From positions 1 through 11,706 of the forward strand of contig CAMJQX010000028.1 in the NCBI GenBank assembly GCA_946408145.1: 11,706 nt of DNA, read 5' to 3'. The DNA is from an uncultured Clostridia bacterium. GTDB taxonomy: Bacteria; Bacillota_A; Clostridia; Oscillospirales; Oscillospiraceae. The stretch's first letter is position 1, and each line of letters opens with the position of its first letter. Positions 1 to 5,949 of this stretch are shown in pieces. The position numbers and the translations under genes are program-made. The notes below the pieces were generated by a model. That model was not told where the DNA came from, ran no database searches, and saw only the letters and a program-made list of their open reading frames with translations.

Positions 1-10
1 GCGCGGCGCG

Positions 11-42
11 TTCTTTCTTTTCGGCAAGACGAAAAGAAAGAA
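11..42. repeat. Perfect 13-bp inverted repeat, intergenic palindromic element
   Basis: TTCTTTCTTTTCG (11-23) and its exact reverse complement CGAAAAGAAAGAA (30-42) flank a 6-nt spacer. No gene is visible around it. The arms are purine/pyrimidine-skewed and unlike the GC-rich stems of the terminators nearby. There is no T-tract on either side, so it is not a typical intrinsic terminator. It resembles dispersed palindromic units found between genes in GC-rich Clostridia, but the copy number cannot be judged from one window. Confidence 0.6.
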
Positions 43-110
43 TGGGGGGCGCATTACGCAGCCTGCCGCTCGCAAACACGATCGTTTTTTGCTTTGAGGT
101 TATCTATAAT

Positions 111-145
111 CCGAGGGCGGGAGAGATCTCCCGCCCTCGGTTTTT
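111..145 (+). terminator. Intrinsic terminator, plus strand
   Basis: A perfect 13-bp GC-rich stem (111-123 with 128-140, loop AGAT) is followed directly by TTTTT (141-145). The orientation suits a plus-strand gene ending left of the window. No coding sequence is visible between 1 and 110. The 150-250 stretch between this and the next hairpin shows no gene I can support. Confidence 0.75.
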
Positions 146-250
146 CCATGTATGGACACGTTTAAAGCGCCGCTTGAGGAAGCCGCGGATGGGCCGTTTG
201 CAGCCGAACCGTTTCCGATGGCGGCGCTTGCTGTTTCAAAGAGTATAAAT

Positions 251-278
251 CGAGGGTGGGGAGTTGTCCCCACCCTCG
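251..278 (-). terminator. Terminator of the ABC importer operon
   Basis: An 11-bp perfect stem (251-261 with 268-278, 6-nt loop) lies 12 nt past the stop codon of the ATPase gene. Read on the minus strand it is followed by ATTTATACTC, which is AU-rich but lacks a clean U-run. Its position makes it the likely end of the operon mRNA. The arms resemble those of the 111-140 hairpin. Confidence 0.6.
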
Positions 279-290
279 GTCCGTATACGT

Positions 291-1088
291 TTACTTGCTC
301 AGCAGCATCGCGTCGTTTTCCATCTGCACGCCGGAGAGCTGAGTGAACTTGTCCATCAGATCGCGCTTGGTCAGCTTCGCCTTCTCCTCGCCGCGCACGT
401 CCAGAATGATCTCGCCCTCGTTCATCATGATCAGGCGGTTGCCGTGCCGGATGGCGTCGGACATGTTGTGCGTGATCATGAGCGTGGTGAGCTGGTTCTC
501 CTGCACGATGCTGTCGGACAGCTCCAGCACCTTCTTCGCGGTGGCGGGATCCAGCGCGGCGGTGTGCTCGTCGAGCAGCAGGAGCTTCGGCTTGCGCAGG
601 GAGGCCATGAGCAGCGTGAGCGCCTGGCGCTGGCCGCCGGAGAGCAGGCCGACCTTGGCCTTCATACGATCCTCCAGGCCGAGGCCGAGGGCTTTGAGCC
701 GCTCGTAGTACTCCTCGCGTTCGCCCCTGGTCAGCTCCCAGCGCAGCCCGCGCTTCTGCCCGCGCCGCATGGCGAGGGCCAGGTTCTCCTCCAGCTGCAT
801 GTTCGGGGCGGTGCCCATCATCGGGTCCTGGAAGACGCGGCCGATCAGAAAGGCGCGCTTGTATTCGGGCAGGGCGGTGATGTCGGTGCCGTCGAGGATG
901 ATCTTGCCCTCGTCGACGGGCCAGACGCCCGCGATGGCGTTGAGCAGGGTGGACTTGCCCGCGCCGTTGCCGCCGATGACGGTGACGAAGTCGCCGGGAT
1001 CCAGATGCAGGCTCAGGCCGGAGAGCGCCTTCTTCTCGTTGATGGTGCCGGGATTGAAGGTCTTGCTGATGCTGAGAATGTCAAGCAT
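291..1088 (-). CDS. ABC transporter ATP-binding protein (COG1101-type, amino-acid importer)
   Basis: This 265-residue cytoplasmic ATPase powers the importer encoded upstream. Seen in the sequence: Walker A GGNGAGKST at residues 39-47, Q-loop glutamine at 87 (VFQDP), ABC signature LSGGQ at 149-153, Walker B LLLLDE at 169-174 and the switch histidine at 207 (MITHN). All catalytic motifs are intact and the length is normal for a single-domain ATPase. The residue after the Walker B glutamate is His (DEHTAALDP) instead of the usual Pro. I recall this as typical of the COG1101 group that pairs with COG4120 permeases. The ATG start overlaps the end of the permease gene by 8 nt, implying translational coupling. 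The substrate cannot be read from this subunit. The operon leader points to tyrosine or another aromatic compound. Confidence 0.93.
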   Translation of the reverse strand: MLDILSISKTFNPGTINEKKALSGLSLHLDPGDFVTVIGGNGAGKSTLLNAIAGVWPVDEGKIILDGTDITALPEYKRAFLIGRVFQDPMMGTAPNMQLEENLALAMRRGQKRGLRWELTRGEREEYYERLKALGLGLEDRMKAKVGLLSGGQRQALTLLMASLRKPKLLLLDEHTAALDPATAKKVLELSDSIVQENQLTTLMITHNMSDAIRHGNRLIMMNEGEIILDVRGEEKAKLTKRDLMDKFTQLSGVQMENDAMLLSK

Positions 1089-2028
1089 CCGGTCCGCCTC
1101 CCTTCTTCAGCTTCGCAAAGGAGCTCCTGCGCTGCCCGCGCAGATTGGGGAGGGCCAGGAACAGCGCCACGACCACGGCGGTGAAGAGCTTGAGGTCGTT
1201 GGAGTTGAGCTTGAGCCACAGGACGATCACGATGACCAGATAGTACAGCACGCCGCCGATGACCACGAAGCACAGCGTGACGAAGAAGTTGATGTACTTG
1301 CGCAGCAGGGCGCCGCCGATGACCTCGCCGATGATGACGGCGGCCAGGCCGATCACGATCGCGCCGCGGCCCATGTTGATGTCCGCGAAGCCCTGATACT
1401 GAGCCATGAGCCCGCCGGAGAGTGCCACGACGCCGTTGGAGAAGGCGAGGCCCAGCACCTTCATGCTGTCCACATTGATGCCCTGCGCGCGGCTCATGGC
1501 CGGGTTGTCGCCGGTCGCGCGGATCGCGGAGCCCTGTTCGGTGCCGAAATACCAATAGTAGATCGACACGAGGATCAGCGCGAAGACCGCCCCGGTCAGA
1601 ATGGAGGCCGTGATGTGCCGCGAGCTGAGCAGCAGGCGGTACTTGTCGACGCTGACGGCCTTGTTGGCCGACATGCCCATGATGCGCAGGTTGATCGAGT
1701 ACAGCGACAGCTGGGTCAGAATGCCCGCGAGGATCGCGGGGATGCCCAGCCGCGTGTGCAGAAGCCCCGTCGCGAGCCCGGCCAGAAGCCCCGCCAGCAC
1801 CGCCACGATCAGCGCCGCCCAGGCGGGCCAGCCCGCGAGGACCAGCATGACGGTCACGGCGCCGCCGGTGGTGAAGGAGCCGTCCACCGTCAGGTCGGCG
1901 ATGTCCAGCAGGCGGAAGGTGATGTACAGACCCAGAGCCATCAGACCCCAGATCAGCCCCTGGGCGATGCCTCCCGGCATGCTCCGGAACAGCTTCAAAA
2001 CGTTGAGAGAGGCGAAATATGCAGCCAC
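1081..2028 (-). CDS. ABC transporter permease (COG4120-type, BPD_transp_2 fold)
   Basis: A 315-residue polytopic membrane protein with roughly eight hydrophobic segments, for example 18-40, 72-92, 96-115, 142-160, 190-210, 222-240, 247-272 and 280-295. The N-terminal segment FRLLDIADLTVDGSF (38-52) and the cytoplasmic loop RATGDNPAMSRAQGIN (170-185) are characteristic of permeases that partner COG2984 binding proteins. They resemble the branched-chain amino-acid/sugar permease superfamily. The start codon is GTG at 2026-2028, chosen because an AAGGTAGG ribosome site lies 8 nt upstream and no in-frame ATG precedes it. Only one permease gene is present, so the channel is presumably a homodimer. 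The gene overlaps the ATPase gene by 8 nt but is separated from the binding-protein gene by 110 nt containing hairpins, so its expression may be lower than that of the lipoprotein. Confidence 0.9.
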   Translation of the reverse strand: MAAYFASLNVLKLFRSMPGGIAQGLIWGLMALGLYITFRLLDIADLTVDGSFTTGGAVTVMLVLAGWPAWAALIVAVLAGLLAGLATGLLHTRLGIPAILAGILTQLSLYSINLRIMGMSANKAVSVDKYRLLLSSRHITASILTGAVFALILVSIYYWYFGTEQGSAIRATGDNPAMSRAQGINVDSMKVLGLAFSNGVVALSGGLMAQYQGFADINMGRGAIVIGLAAVIIGEVIGGALLRKYINFFVTLCFVVIGGVLYYLVIVIVLWLKLNSNDLKLFTAVVVALFLALPNLRGQRRSSFAKLKKGGGPDA

Positions 2029-2052
2029 GATGTTATCCTACCTTGCAATAGT

Positions 2053-2068
2053 GTTCTGTTTTCAGAAC
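2053..2068 (-). promoter_or_regulatory. Small hairpin upstream of the permease ribosome site
   Basis: GTTCTG (2053-2058) and CAGAAC (2063-2068) form a perfect 6-bp stem with a TTTT loop (AAAA in the minus-strand RNA). It lies about 25 nt upstream of the permease GTG. It could protect the 5' end of a processed downstream mRNA. That role is inferred from position only. Confidence 0.35.
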
Positions 2069-2099
2069 CCGCTGATCTGAAAACCGAAATCTGAAAACT

Positions 2100-2124
2100 G
2101 CCGGGATGTCAGGGACATCCCGGC
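2100..2124 (-). terminator. Intercistronic hairpin between binding protein and permease (partial terminator)
   Basis: A perfect 11-bp stem (2100-2110 with 2114-2124) with a 3-nt loop lies 14 nt after the binding-protein stop codon. In the minus-strand RNA it is followed by AGUUUUC, a short U-run. Downstream genes clearly belong to the same system, so a leaky terminator or a 3' stabilising hairpin is likely. Such structures commonly let the binding protein outnumber permease and ATPase. Confidence 0.6.
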
Positions 2125-2138
2125 TCTTTTCCATGGGA

Positions 2139-3182
2139 TCAGCCGATCGCCACGTAGTCCTCGGGGACAGTGATGTTCAGCGCCTCGCAGGCGGCGGCGT
2201 TGAACTCCTTGGTGAACTGAGGCGCGTACTGGATCTCCATGGCGGACACGTCGGCGCCGTTGGCGAGGATCTCAAAGGCCATCAGACCGGTGGCAAAGCC
2301 GATGTCGTAGTAGGAGATGGAGAGGGTCGCGACGCCGCAGCCGGCGCAGAGGTTCTCTTCACCGCAGACGATGGGCACGCCGGCGGGCAGGGCCACGTTG
2401 TTGATGGCCTCGGCGCAGTTGGCGGCGGTGTTGTCGGTCGGGATGTAGAGCACGTCGTTTTCGTCGCAGGCGGTCGCGGTGACGGCGGCCACGTCATTGG
2501 AGTCGGCGAAGGTGTAGGTGTTCACCTTGAGACCGTGGGCCTCGAGGAAGGGCGTGATGGCCTCGACCTGGTACTTGGAGTTGGCCTCGGCCGAGCAGTA
2601 GAGGATGCCGACGGTCGCGGCGTCGGGGAAGAGCTCGTGCAGCACGTCGGCCTGGCCGTCCAGCGGCGCGAGGTCGGAGGTGCCGGAGACGTTGATGCCG
2701 GTCTTGCCGGCGAAGTTGTCGAGGCCCAGGGCCACGCCGTACTCGGTGATCGAGGTGCCCAGGATGGGGATCTTGTTGGTCGCGGCCTGCGCAGCCTGCA
2801 GGGCGGGCGTGGCGTTGGCCATGATCAGGTCGACCTCGTCGGACACGAAGGTGCCCACGATGGTGGCGCAGGTGGCGGAATCGCCGGAGGCGTTCTGCAC
2901 ATTGATCTTGACCTTGTCGCCGAGCTTCTCGGTCAGAGCGTCCACAAAGCCCTCGGTGGCTTTGTCGAGCGCGGGATGCTGGACGAGCTGGCAGACGCCG
3001 ATGTTGAACACCTTGTCGGCGGCGGCTTCGGGAGCGGCCTCTTCGGCGGCGGGTTCAGCGGCGGGCTCGGCAGCGGCTTCTGGGGCGGGCGCAGGGGCGG
3101 AAGCGGGGGCGGCGCTCTGGCCGCAGGCGCACAGCGCGAAGATCATGGACAGCGCGCAGAGAACAGCAAGAATCTTTTTCAT
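2139..3182 (-). CDS. ABC importer substrate-binding lipoprotein (COG2984 / TrpX-like)
   Basis: A 347-residue extracytoplasmic binding lipoprotein. Residues 1-20 form a lipoprotein signal peptide: MKK, a hydrophobic core, then the lipobox LCAC with the lipidated cysteine at 20. A low-complexity Ala/Pro/Glu linker (about 24-56) tethers the protein to the membrane. The periplasmic-binding-protein type 1 domain follows (58-347), with hallmarks of the ABC_sub_bind family: QLVQHPALD (65-73), NASGDSAT (97-104), TSITEYGVALG (143-153), SGTSDLAPLDGQ (166-177), PTDNTAAN (248-255) and SYYDIGFATG (290-299). The start ATG has a GGAGGA site 6 nt upstream. Family members in other Firmicutes are annotated as tryptophan or aromatic amino-acid binders. 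Here the upstream leader peptide is rich in Tyr codons and contains no Trp codon, so tyrosine or another aromatic compound is the best guess for the ligand. That substrate is inferred, not shown by the protein itself. Confidence 0.92.
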   Translation of the reverse strand: MKKILAVLCALSMIFALCACGQSAAPASAPAPAPEAAAEPAAEPAAEEAAPEAAADKVFNIGVCQLVQHPALDKATEGFVDALTEKLGDKVKINVQNASGDSATCATIVGTFVSDEVDLIMANATPALQAAQAATNKIPILGTSITEYGVALGLDNFAGKTGINVSGTSDLAPLDGQADVLHELFPDAATVGILYCSAEANSKYQVEAITPFLEAHGLKVNTYTFADSNDVAAVTATACDENDVLYIPTDNTAANCAEAINNVALPAGVPIVCGEENLCAGCGVATLSISYYDIGFATGLMAFEILANGADVSAMEIQYAPQFTKEFNAAACEALNITVPEDYVAIG

Positions 3183-3212
3183 GTTTGTTCCTCCATAATA
3201 CGTTTATCCAAC

Positions 3213-3239
3213 AAAAAAACCGCACGGTCGTTCGTGCGG
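3213..3239 (-). terminator. Attenuator terminator in the importer leader (arms 3:4)
   Basis: In the minus-strand RNA, CCGCACG (3239-3233) pairs with CGUGCGG (3226-3220) around a 6-nt loop and is followed by seven U (3219-3213). It is a complete intrinsic terminator placed before the first structural gene, which marks it as a conditional terminator. The segment GCCGCACGAAC (3240-3230) that forms its left arm can instead pair with the upstream GUUUGUGCUGC (3280-3270). Confidence 0.85.
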
Positions 3240-3285
3240 CTTGTTGAATCGGTTTCGGTGCGTCTGCTTGCAGCACAAACTACTA

Positions 3286-3339
3286 TTACTCTTTTTTCAA
3301 AAAGTAATAGCGGTAATAGCTGACGAAACGACGCATCAT
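3286..3339 (-). CDS. Leader peptide of the aromatic importer operon (Tyr-rich)
   Basis: A 17-residue ORF reading MMRRFVSYYRYYFLKKE and ending in TAA with an adjacent in-frame TAG. An AAGGAG site lies 9 nt before the first of two consecutive ATG codons. Tyr occupies positions 8, 9, 11 and 12 (TAT TAC CGC TAT TAC), flanked by Phe at 5 and 13. Six of 17 residues are therefore aromatic, and Trp is absent. The clustering just upstream of an antiterminator/terminator pair is what an attenuation leader peptide looks like. The peptide itself probably has no function beyond sensing aminoacyl-tRNA supply. Phe shortage could also contribute through codon 13. Confidence 0.82.
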   Translation of the reverse strand: MMRRFVSYYRYYFLKKE

Positions 3340-3369
3340 CCTTCTGATCTCCTTTGATCGGGATGGATA

Positions 3370-3397
3370 GACTTTAGCACTTTTTGGTGTTAAAGTC
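3370..3397. promoter_or_regulatory. Palindromic operator overlapping the importer promoter
   Basis: Plus-strand GACTTTAGCAC (3370-3380) and GTGTTAAAGTC (3387-3397) are inverted repeats matching at 10 of 11 positions with a 6-nt spacer. The dyad runs from within the -35 to the -10 element, so a bound dimeric repressor would block RNA polymerase. The regulator is not encoded in this window and I do not recognise the motif. Confidence 0.6.
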
Positions 3398-3399
3398 AA
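3371..3399 (-). promoter_or_regulatory. SigA-type promoter of the importer operon
   Basis: On the minus strand the -35 TTGACT (3399-3394) and the -10 TAAAGT (3376-3371) are separated by exactly 17 nt. Transcription would start near 3364, about 10 nt before the ribosome site of the leader ORF, giving the compact leader expected of an attenuator. Confidence 0.78.
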
Positions 3400-3481
3400 G
3401 CGCGCGCTTCTTTTTCATGCAATAGTATAAAAGTGGAGGGCCGCGGCGATACTTCTTTGTGAAAAATACAGTATTTTGAAA

Positions 3482-3524
3482 GGCTTCTCTCCCGTTTTCG
3501 CGGGGCGCCCGCTCCGGAGAAGCC
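3482..3524 (+). promoter_or_regulatory. Structured 5' region upstream of the LCP gene
   Basis: GGCTTCTC (3482-3489) pairs with GAGAAGCC (3517-3524) as an 8-bp outer stem. Inside it CCCG (3491-3494) pairs with CGGG (3501-3504). It ends 23 nt before the LCP start. Just upstream lies an AT palindrome, AAAATAC-A-GTATTTT (3463-3477), that could be a protein-binding site. I find no convincing plus-strand -35/-10 pair for the LCP gene. The rest of this 365-nt gap is the importer control region. Confidence 0.4.
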
Positions 3525-3547
3525 GCACTGAGTACAAGAGGTATGCC

Positions 3548-4822
3548 ATGATGAACGACAAAAGACCCAAATCCATACGTCTTCTGACGACCTTCGCGCT
3601 GGCGGCGGCCGTCGTGCTGATCGCGCTCTATAGCGTGTACATGATCTGGGAGCGTCCGTCCGAGGAGGAGGAATCGCCTCTCGGCGCGAAGAGCTTCGCC
3701 CCGCCCGCGGAGACGCCCGCACAGGAGGCTTCCCCGGAGCCGACGCCCGCCGTGTCCGAGGAGCCGGGCGGCGTCTATACCCTGCTGCTGGTGGGCAACG
3801 ACGACGGCAACGGCAACACCGACACCATCCTGCTCTGCCGGCTCGACACGGCCGCGCACACGCTGCATGCGGTCAACATCCCGCGCGACACGCTCATCAA
3901 CGCCGACTGGCAGCTGCGCAAAATAAACGCCGTCTACTGGACCGACCGCCTGCAGGGCGGGAACGGCATCGACGCGCTCAAGCGGCACATCCGGATGCTG
4001 TGCGGGTTTGAGCCGGACAACTATGCCGTTCTGGATCTGAAGGACCTGATCACCGCCGTGGATCTGCTCGGCGGCGTGGATTTCGACGTGCCCCGCGCCA
4101 TGCATTACGACGACCCCACGCAGGATCTGCACATCCATCTGGACGAGGGGCCGCAGCACCTCAGCGGGGAGCAGGTCATGTGGCTGTGCCGCTACCGCAG
4201 CGGCTACCCCAGCGGCGACCTGGGCCGCATCGAGATGCAGCAGAGCTTCCTGCGCGCCTGTGTGGAGCAGTTCGCCGTGCTGGGGAAGGTTCCGAATCTG
4301 CTGAAAGCGGCAAGCTATCTGGCCGGCGAGCTGGATACCGACATGACGGCGGCGAACATGATCTGGTACGTGAGGCAGGCGCTTGCATGCCGCGAAGAGG
4401 GCCTGCGCTTCGAGACCCTGCCCACCGCGTCCGCCACCGTGCACGGCTACAGCTACGCCGTGGTGCGGCTGGAGGAGTGGCTCACCATGCTCAACGAGAG
4501 CCTCGCGCCGGCCGGGCAAGAGTTCACGCCCTCGGATCTGGATCTGGTCTATTACGGCGAGGCGGGCTATGCCGGGACACAGGGACTGCGCGGCAGCTGG
4601 TACTATCGCTGGACGCCGCCCGCCGCCGCGCCCGCGCCGACGCCCGCTCCCACACCTGTTCCGACGCCGGAGCCCTCGGCCGGGCCGAACATCATCACGG
4701 TCGTCCCCGGCGGCTCCGAAGCGCCGGAGGAGGCCGGGCCGCCGCCCGACACCGCCCCGGACGAGCCGGAGCCGAGCCCGACGCCCGGTGAGGACTGGAT
4801 CGCGGCGGCGTTCACGCCGTGA
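3548..4822 (+). CDS. LytR-CpsA-Psr (LCP) family cell-wall glycopolymer ligase
   Basis: A 424-residue membrane-anchored extracytoplasmic enzyme. LCP proteins transfer undecaprenyl-pyrophosphate-linked glycopolymers such as teichoic acid or capsule to peptidoglycan. After a short basic N-terminus there is one membrane segment (about 11-34) and a Pro/Glu-rich stalk (36-73). The LCP domain (about 76-240) contains TDTILLCRLD (91-100), NIPRDTL (110-116) with the Arg-Asp pair that contacts the pyrophosphate and metal, and the Arg-rich stretch LSGEQVMWLCRYRSG (205-219) followed by GRIEMQQSFL. A region of unknown function (about 250-355) and a long Pro-rich, acidic tail (357-418) follow. ATG 3548 was chosen over upstream in-frame alternatives because AAGAGG lies 7 nt before it and the protein then begins just ahead of the membrane anchor. 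The gene stands alone, convergent with the kinase-like gene. The polymer it attaches cannot be told from the sequence. Confidence 0.88.
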   Translation: MMNDKRPKSIRLLTTFALAAAVVLIALYSVYMIWERPSEEEESPLGAKSFAPPAETPAQEASPEPTPAVSEEPGGVYTLLLVGNDDGNGNTDTILLCRLDTAAHTLHAVNIPRDTLINADWQLRKINAVYWTDRLQGGNGIDALKRHIRMLCGFEPDNYAVLDLKDLITAVDLLGGVDFDVPRAMHYDDPTQDLHIHLDEGPQHLSGEQVMWLCRYRSGYPSGDLGRIEMQQSFLRACVEQFAVLGKVPNLLKAASYLAGELDTDMTAANMIWYVRQALACREEGLRFETLPTASATVHGYSYAVVRLEEWLTMLNESLAPAGQEFTPSDLDLVYYGEAGYAGTQGLRGSWYYRWTPPAAAPAPTPAPTPVPTPEPSAGPNIITVVPGGSEAPEEAGPPPDTAPDEPEPSPTPGEDWIAAAFTP

Positions 4823-4827
4823 ACAAA

Positions 4828-4852
4828 CGGCGGATGCCCCGGGCATCCGCCG
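4828..4852 (-). terminator. Terminator between the convergent LCP and kinase-like genes
   Basis: A perfect 11-bp GC-rich stem (4828-4838 with 4842-4852, loop CCG) sits in the 54-nt gap between the two stop codons. On the minus strand it is followed by TTTGTTC, so it best serves the kinase-like gene. On the plus strand no T-run follows, so LCP termination here would be weaker. Confidence 0.65.
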
Positions 4853-4876
4853 CCGATGAGGAAAACGATCGCGCGG

Positions 4877-5935
4877 TCAATCCAGATACTTCTCCGTGAA
4901 GGCCTCCTCCGGGAGACAGTCGGCCAGACCGAGCAGCAGATCGTGGGTGGTGAAGCCCTCGTCGCCATCCTCCTCGCGCAGCCGCCCGTGCGGGCTGAGG
5001 CTGCGGCTGATGGTCACGCGCACCGCCGTCCCTCTGCCGGGACGGCTCTCCATCAGAAGCGTGCCGCCGTGCAGCTGCGCCACGCCGCGCGCGGCGCTCA
5101 GCCCCAGACCGGAGCCTCTGCCCATCTGCGCGGGGTCGAAATCGTAGCGGTAGCGTTCGAAGGCGCGGTGCAGCTGCTCGGGCGGAATGCCGCGCCCATC
5201 GTCCGTCACGGACAGCAGCAGGCTCTGCGGCGTCTCGCTCAGGCGCACGCGGACAAGGCTGCACTCGGCGTGCACCAGACAGTTTGCCAGCAGATTGCTC
5301 AGCATCACCTTGAACAGCGCCGGGTCTGCGACGATCCGCGTCCCGCCCTCGACCGCCAGCTCAAACGCCACCCGCGGGAAGAAGGCCCGCACGGCCTCCA
5401 CCGTCTCGGTGCACACACGCTGCAGATCGCAGGGCCATGCGTTGAACCAGAGCTCGCCCTTGAACATGCCGAGGACGAGGCCTGCGTTCTCCACCTGCCG
5501 CAGGAGGCGGTAGTAGCAGTTGGTCACCGCCGCCGTGCTGCTGCGCAGAGCCGGGTCCTCATGCTGCTCGGCATAGGCGCGCAGGCTGTCGGCTGCGATA
5601 CCGAGGTTCATCAGGGAGCTGCGCAGGCTGAACAGCAGCGGATCGTTCAGGATCGCGCTTCCGTCGCTCTCCCGGGAGAGGAACACCAGATAGCCCTTCT
5701 CCAGCCGGGAGAAGCGGGCGGTGCAGCGCCGCGCGCCGAGAGAAAAATCGGCGATGAAGCCGGGGGCCTGCACGGAGGCGAGCTCGCTTCCGAACAGCTC
5801 CCGCACGCTCATACCGACCACGTCGCGGCCCAGCAGGCTGCGGGCGGGCTGATTGGCAAAACGGATCAGGCCGCCTTCCGTGCAGAGCGCGGCCTCGCCG
5901 GAGAGCCTGAGAACGTCAAGAGGACTTTGGATCAT
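4877..5935 (-). CDS. PAS-domain histidine-kinase-like ATPase lacking the phosphoacceptor His
   Basis: A 352-residue soluble protein with no membrane segment. Residues 8-95 resemble a PAS sensor domain (ALCTEGGLIRFANQPARSLLG, then a beta-rich end). Residues 98-160 align with a HisKA dimerisation helix pair: the second helix NCYYRLLRQVENAG (139-152) is canonical. At the H-box, however, the sequence is LLFSLRSSLMNL (100-111), with Phe102-Ser103 where His-Glu is expected. The HATPase_c domain (about 170-312) is complete: N-box NLLANCLVHA (214-223), G1 DDGRGIP (245-251), F-box FERY (259-262) and G2 GRGSGLGLS (272-280). It should bind ATP but may not autophosphorylate on the usual His. No response regulator is adjacent. 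The ATG has an AAGGGAG site 6 nt upstream. An acidic C-terminal tail (320-352) follows the catalytic domain. It could be a regulatory pseudokinase, or phosphorylate differently; the function is unknown. Confidence 0.82.
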   Translation of the reverse strand: MIQSPLDVLRLSGEAALCTEGGLIRFANQPARSLLGRDVVGMSVRELFGSELASVQAPGFIADFSLGARRCTARFSRLEKGYLVFLSRESDGSAILNDPLLFSLRSSLMNLGIAADSLRAYAEQHEDPALRSSTAAVTNCYYRLLRQVENAGLVLGMFKGELWFNAWPCDLQRVCTETVEAVRAFFPRVAFELAVEGGTRIVADPALFKVMLSNLLANCLVHAECSLVRVRLSETPQSLLLSVTDDGRGIPPEQLHRAFERYRYDFDPAQMGRGSGLGLSAARGVAQLHGGTLLMESRPGRGTAVRVTISRSLSPHGRLREEDGDEGFTTHDLLLGLADCLPEEAFTEKYLD

Positions 5936-5949
5936 GGAGCACTCCCTTC

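Larger units (their letters stand above)
3213..3364 (-). promoter_or_regulatory. Tyrosine-codon transcription attenuator leader
   Basis: This leader of about 150 nt lies between the predicted transcription start (near 3364) and the terminator U-run. Elements in order on the minus strand: an AAGGAG ribosome site (3354-3349); a 17-codon leader ORF with two Tyr pairs; a hairpin covering the second Tyr pair and the stop codon (3310-3303 with 3290-3283, CUAUUACU/AGUAAUAG); antiterminator arm 2 (3280-3270); and terminator arms 3 and 4 (3220-3240). Arm 2 pairs with arm 3 over 11 positions with one mismatch and one G-U pair. That pairing excludes the terminator. Predicted logic: when charged tRNA-Tyr is scarce, the ribosome stalls at codons 8-12, arm 2 is free and transcription continues. 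When Tyr is plentiful, the ribosome reaches the stop codon, masks arm 2 and the terminator forms. The elements are visible in the sequence; the mechanism is inferred from the classical trp/phe/his attenuators. No T-box consensus is present. Confidence 0.8.

Noticed and set aside
165..229. 9-bp inverted repeat AAGCGCCGC...GCGGCGCTT flanking a possible small RNA
   Set aside because: The arms are 47 nt apart in GC-rich DNA. No promoter or dedicated terminator makes it more than chance.
264..3323. Long plus-strand open frames opposite the importer genes
   Set aside because: They lie antisense to three well-recognised genes. Their His/Ala/Gly/Arg-rich compositions are typical of GC-rich shadow frames and they show no domain motifs.
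3183..3364. T-box riboswitch upstream of the importer
   Set aside because: No TGGNACCGCG-type T-box sequence or specifier stem is visible. The Tyr-rich ORF plus alternative hairpins explain the leader better.
3374..4846. 490-codon minus-strand open frame opposite the LCP gene
   Set aside because: It mirrors the LCP gene, has low-complexity Arg/Gly composition and would run across the importer promoter. The LCP motifs on the plus strand settle the strand.
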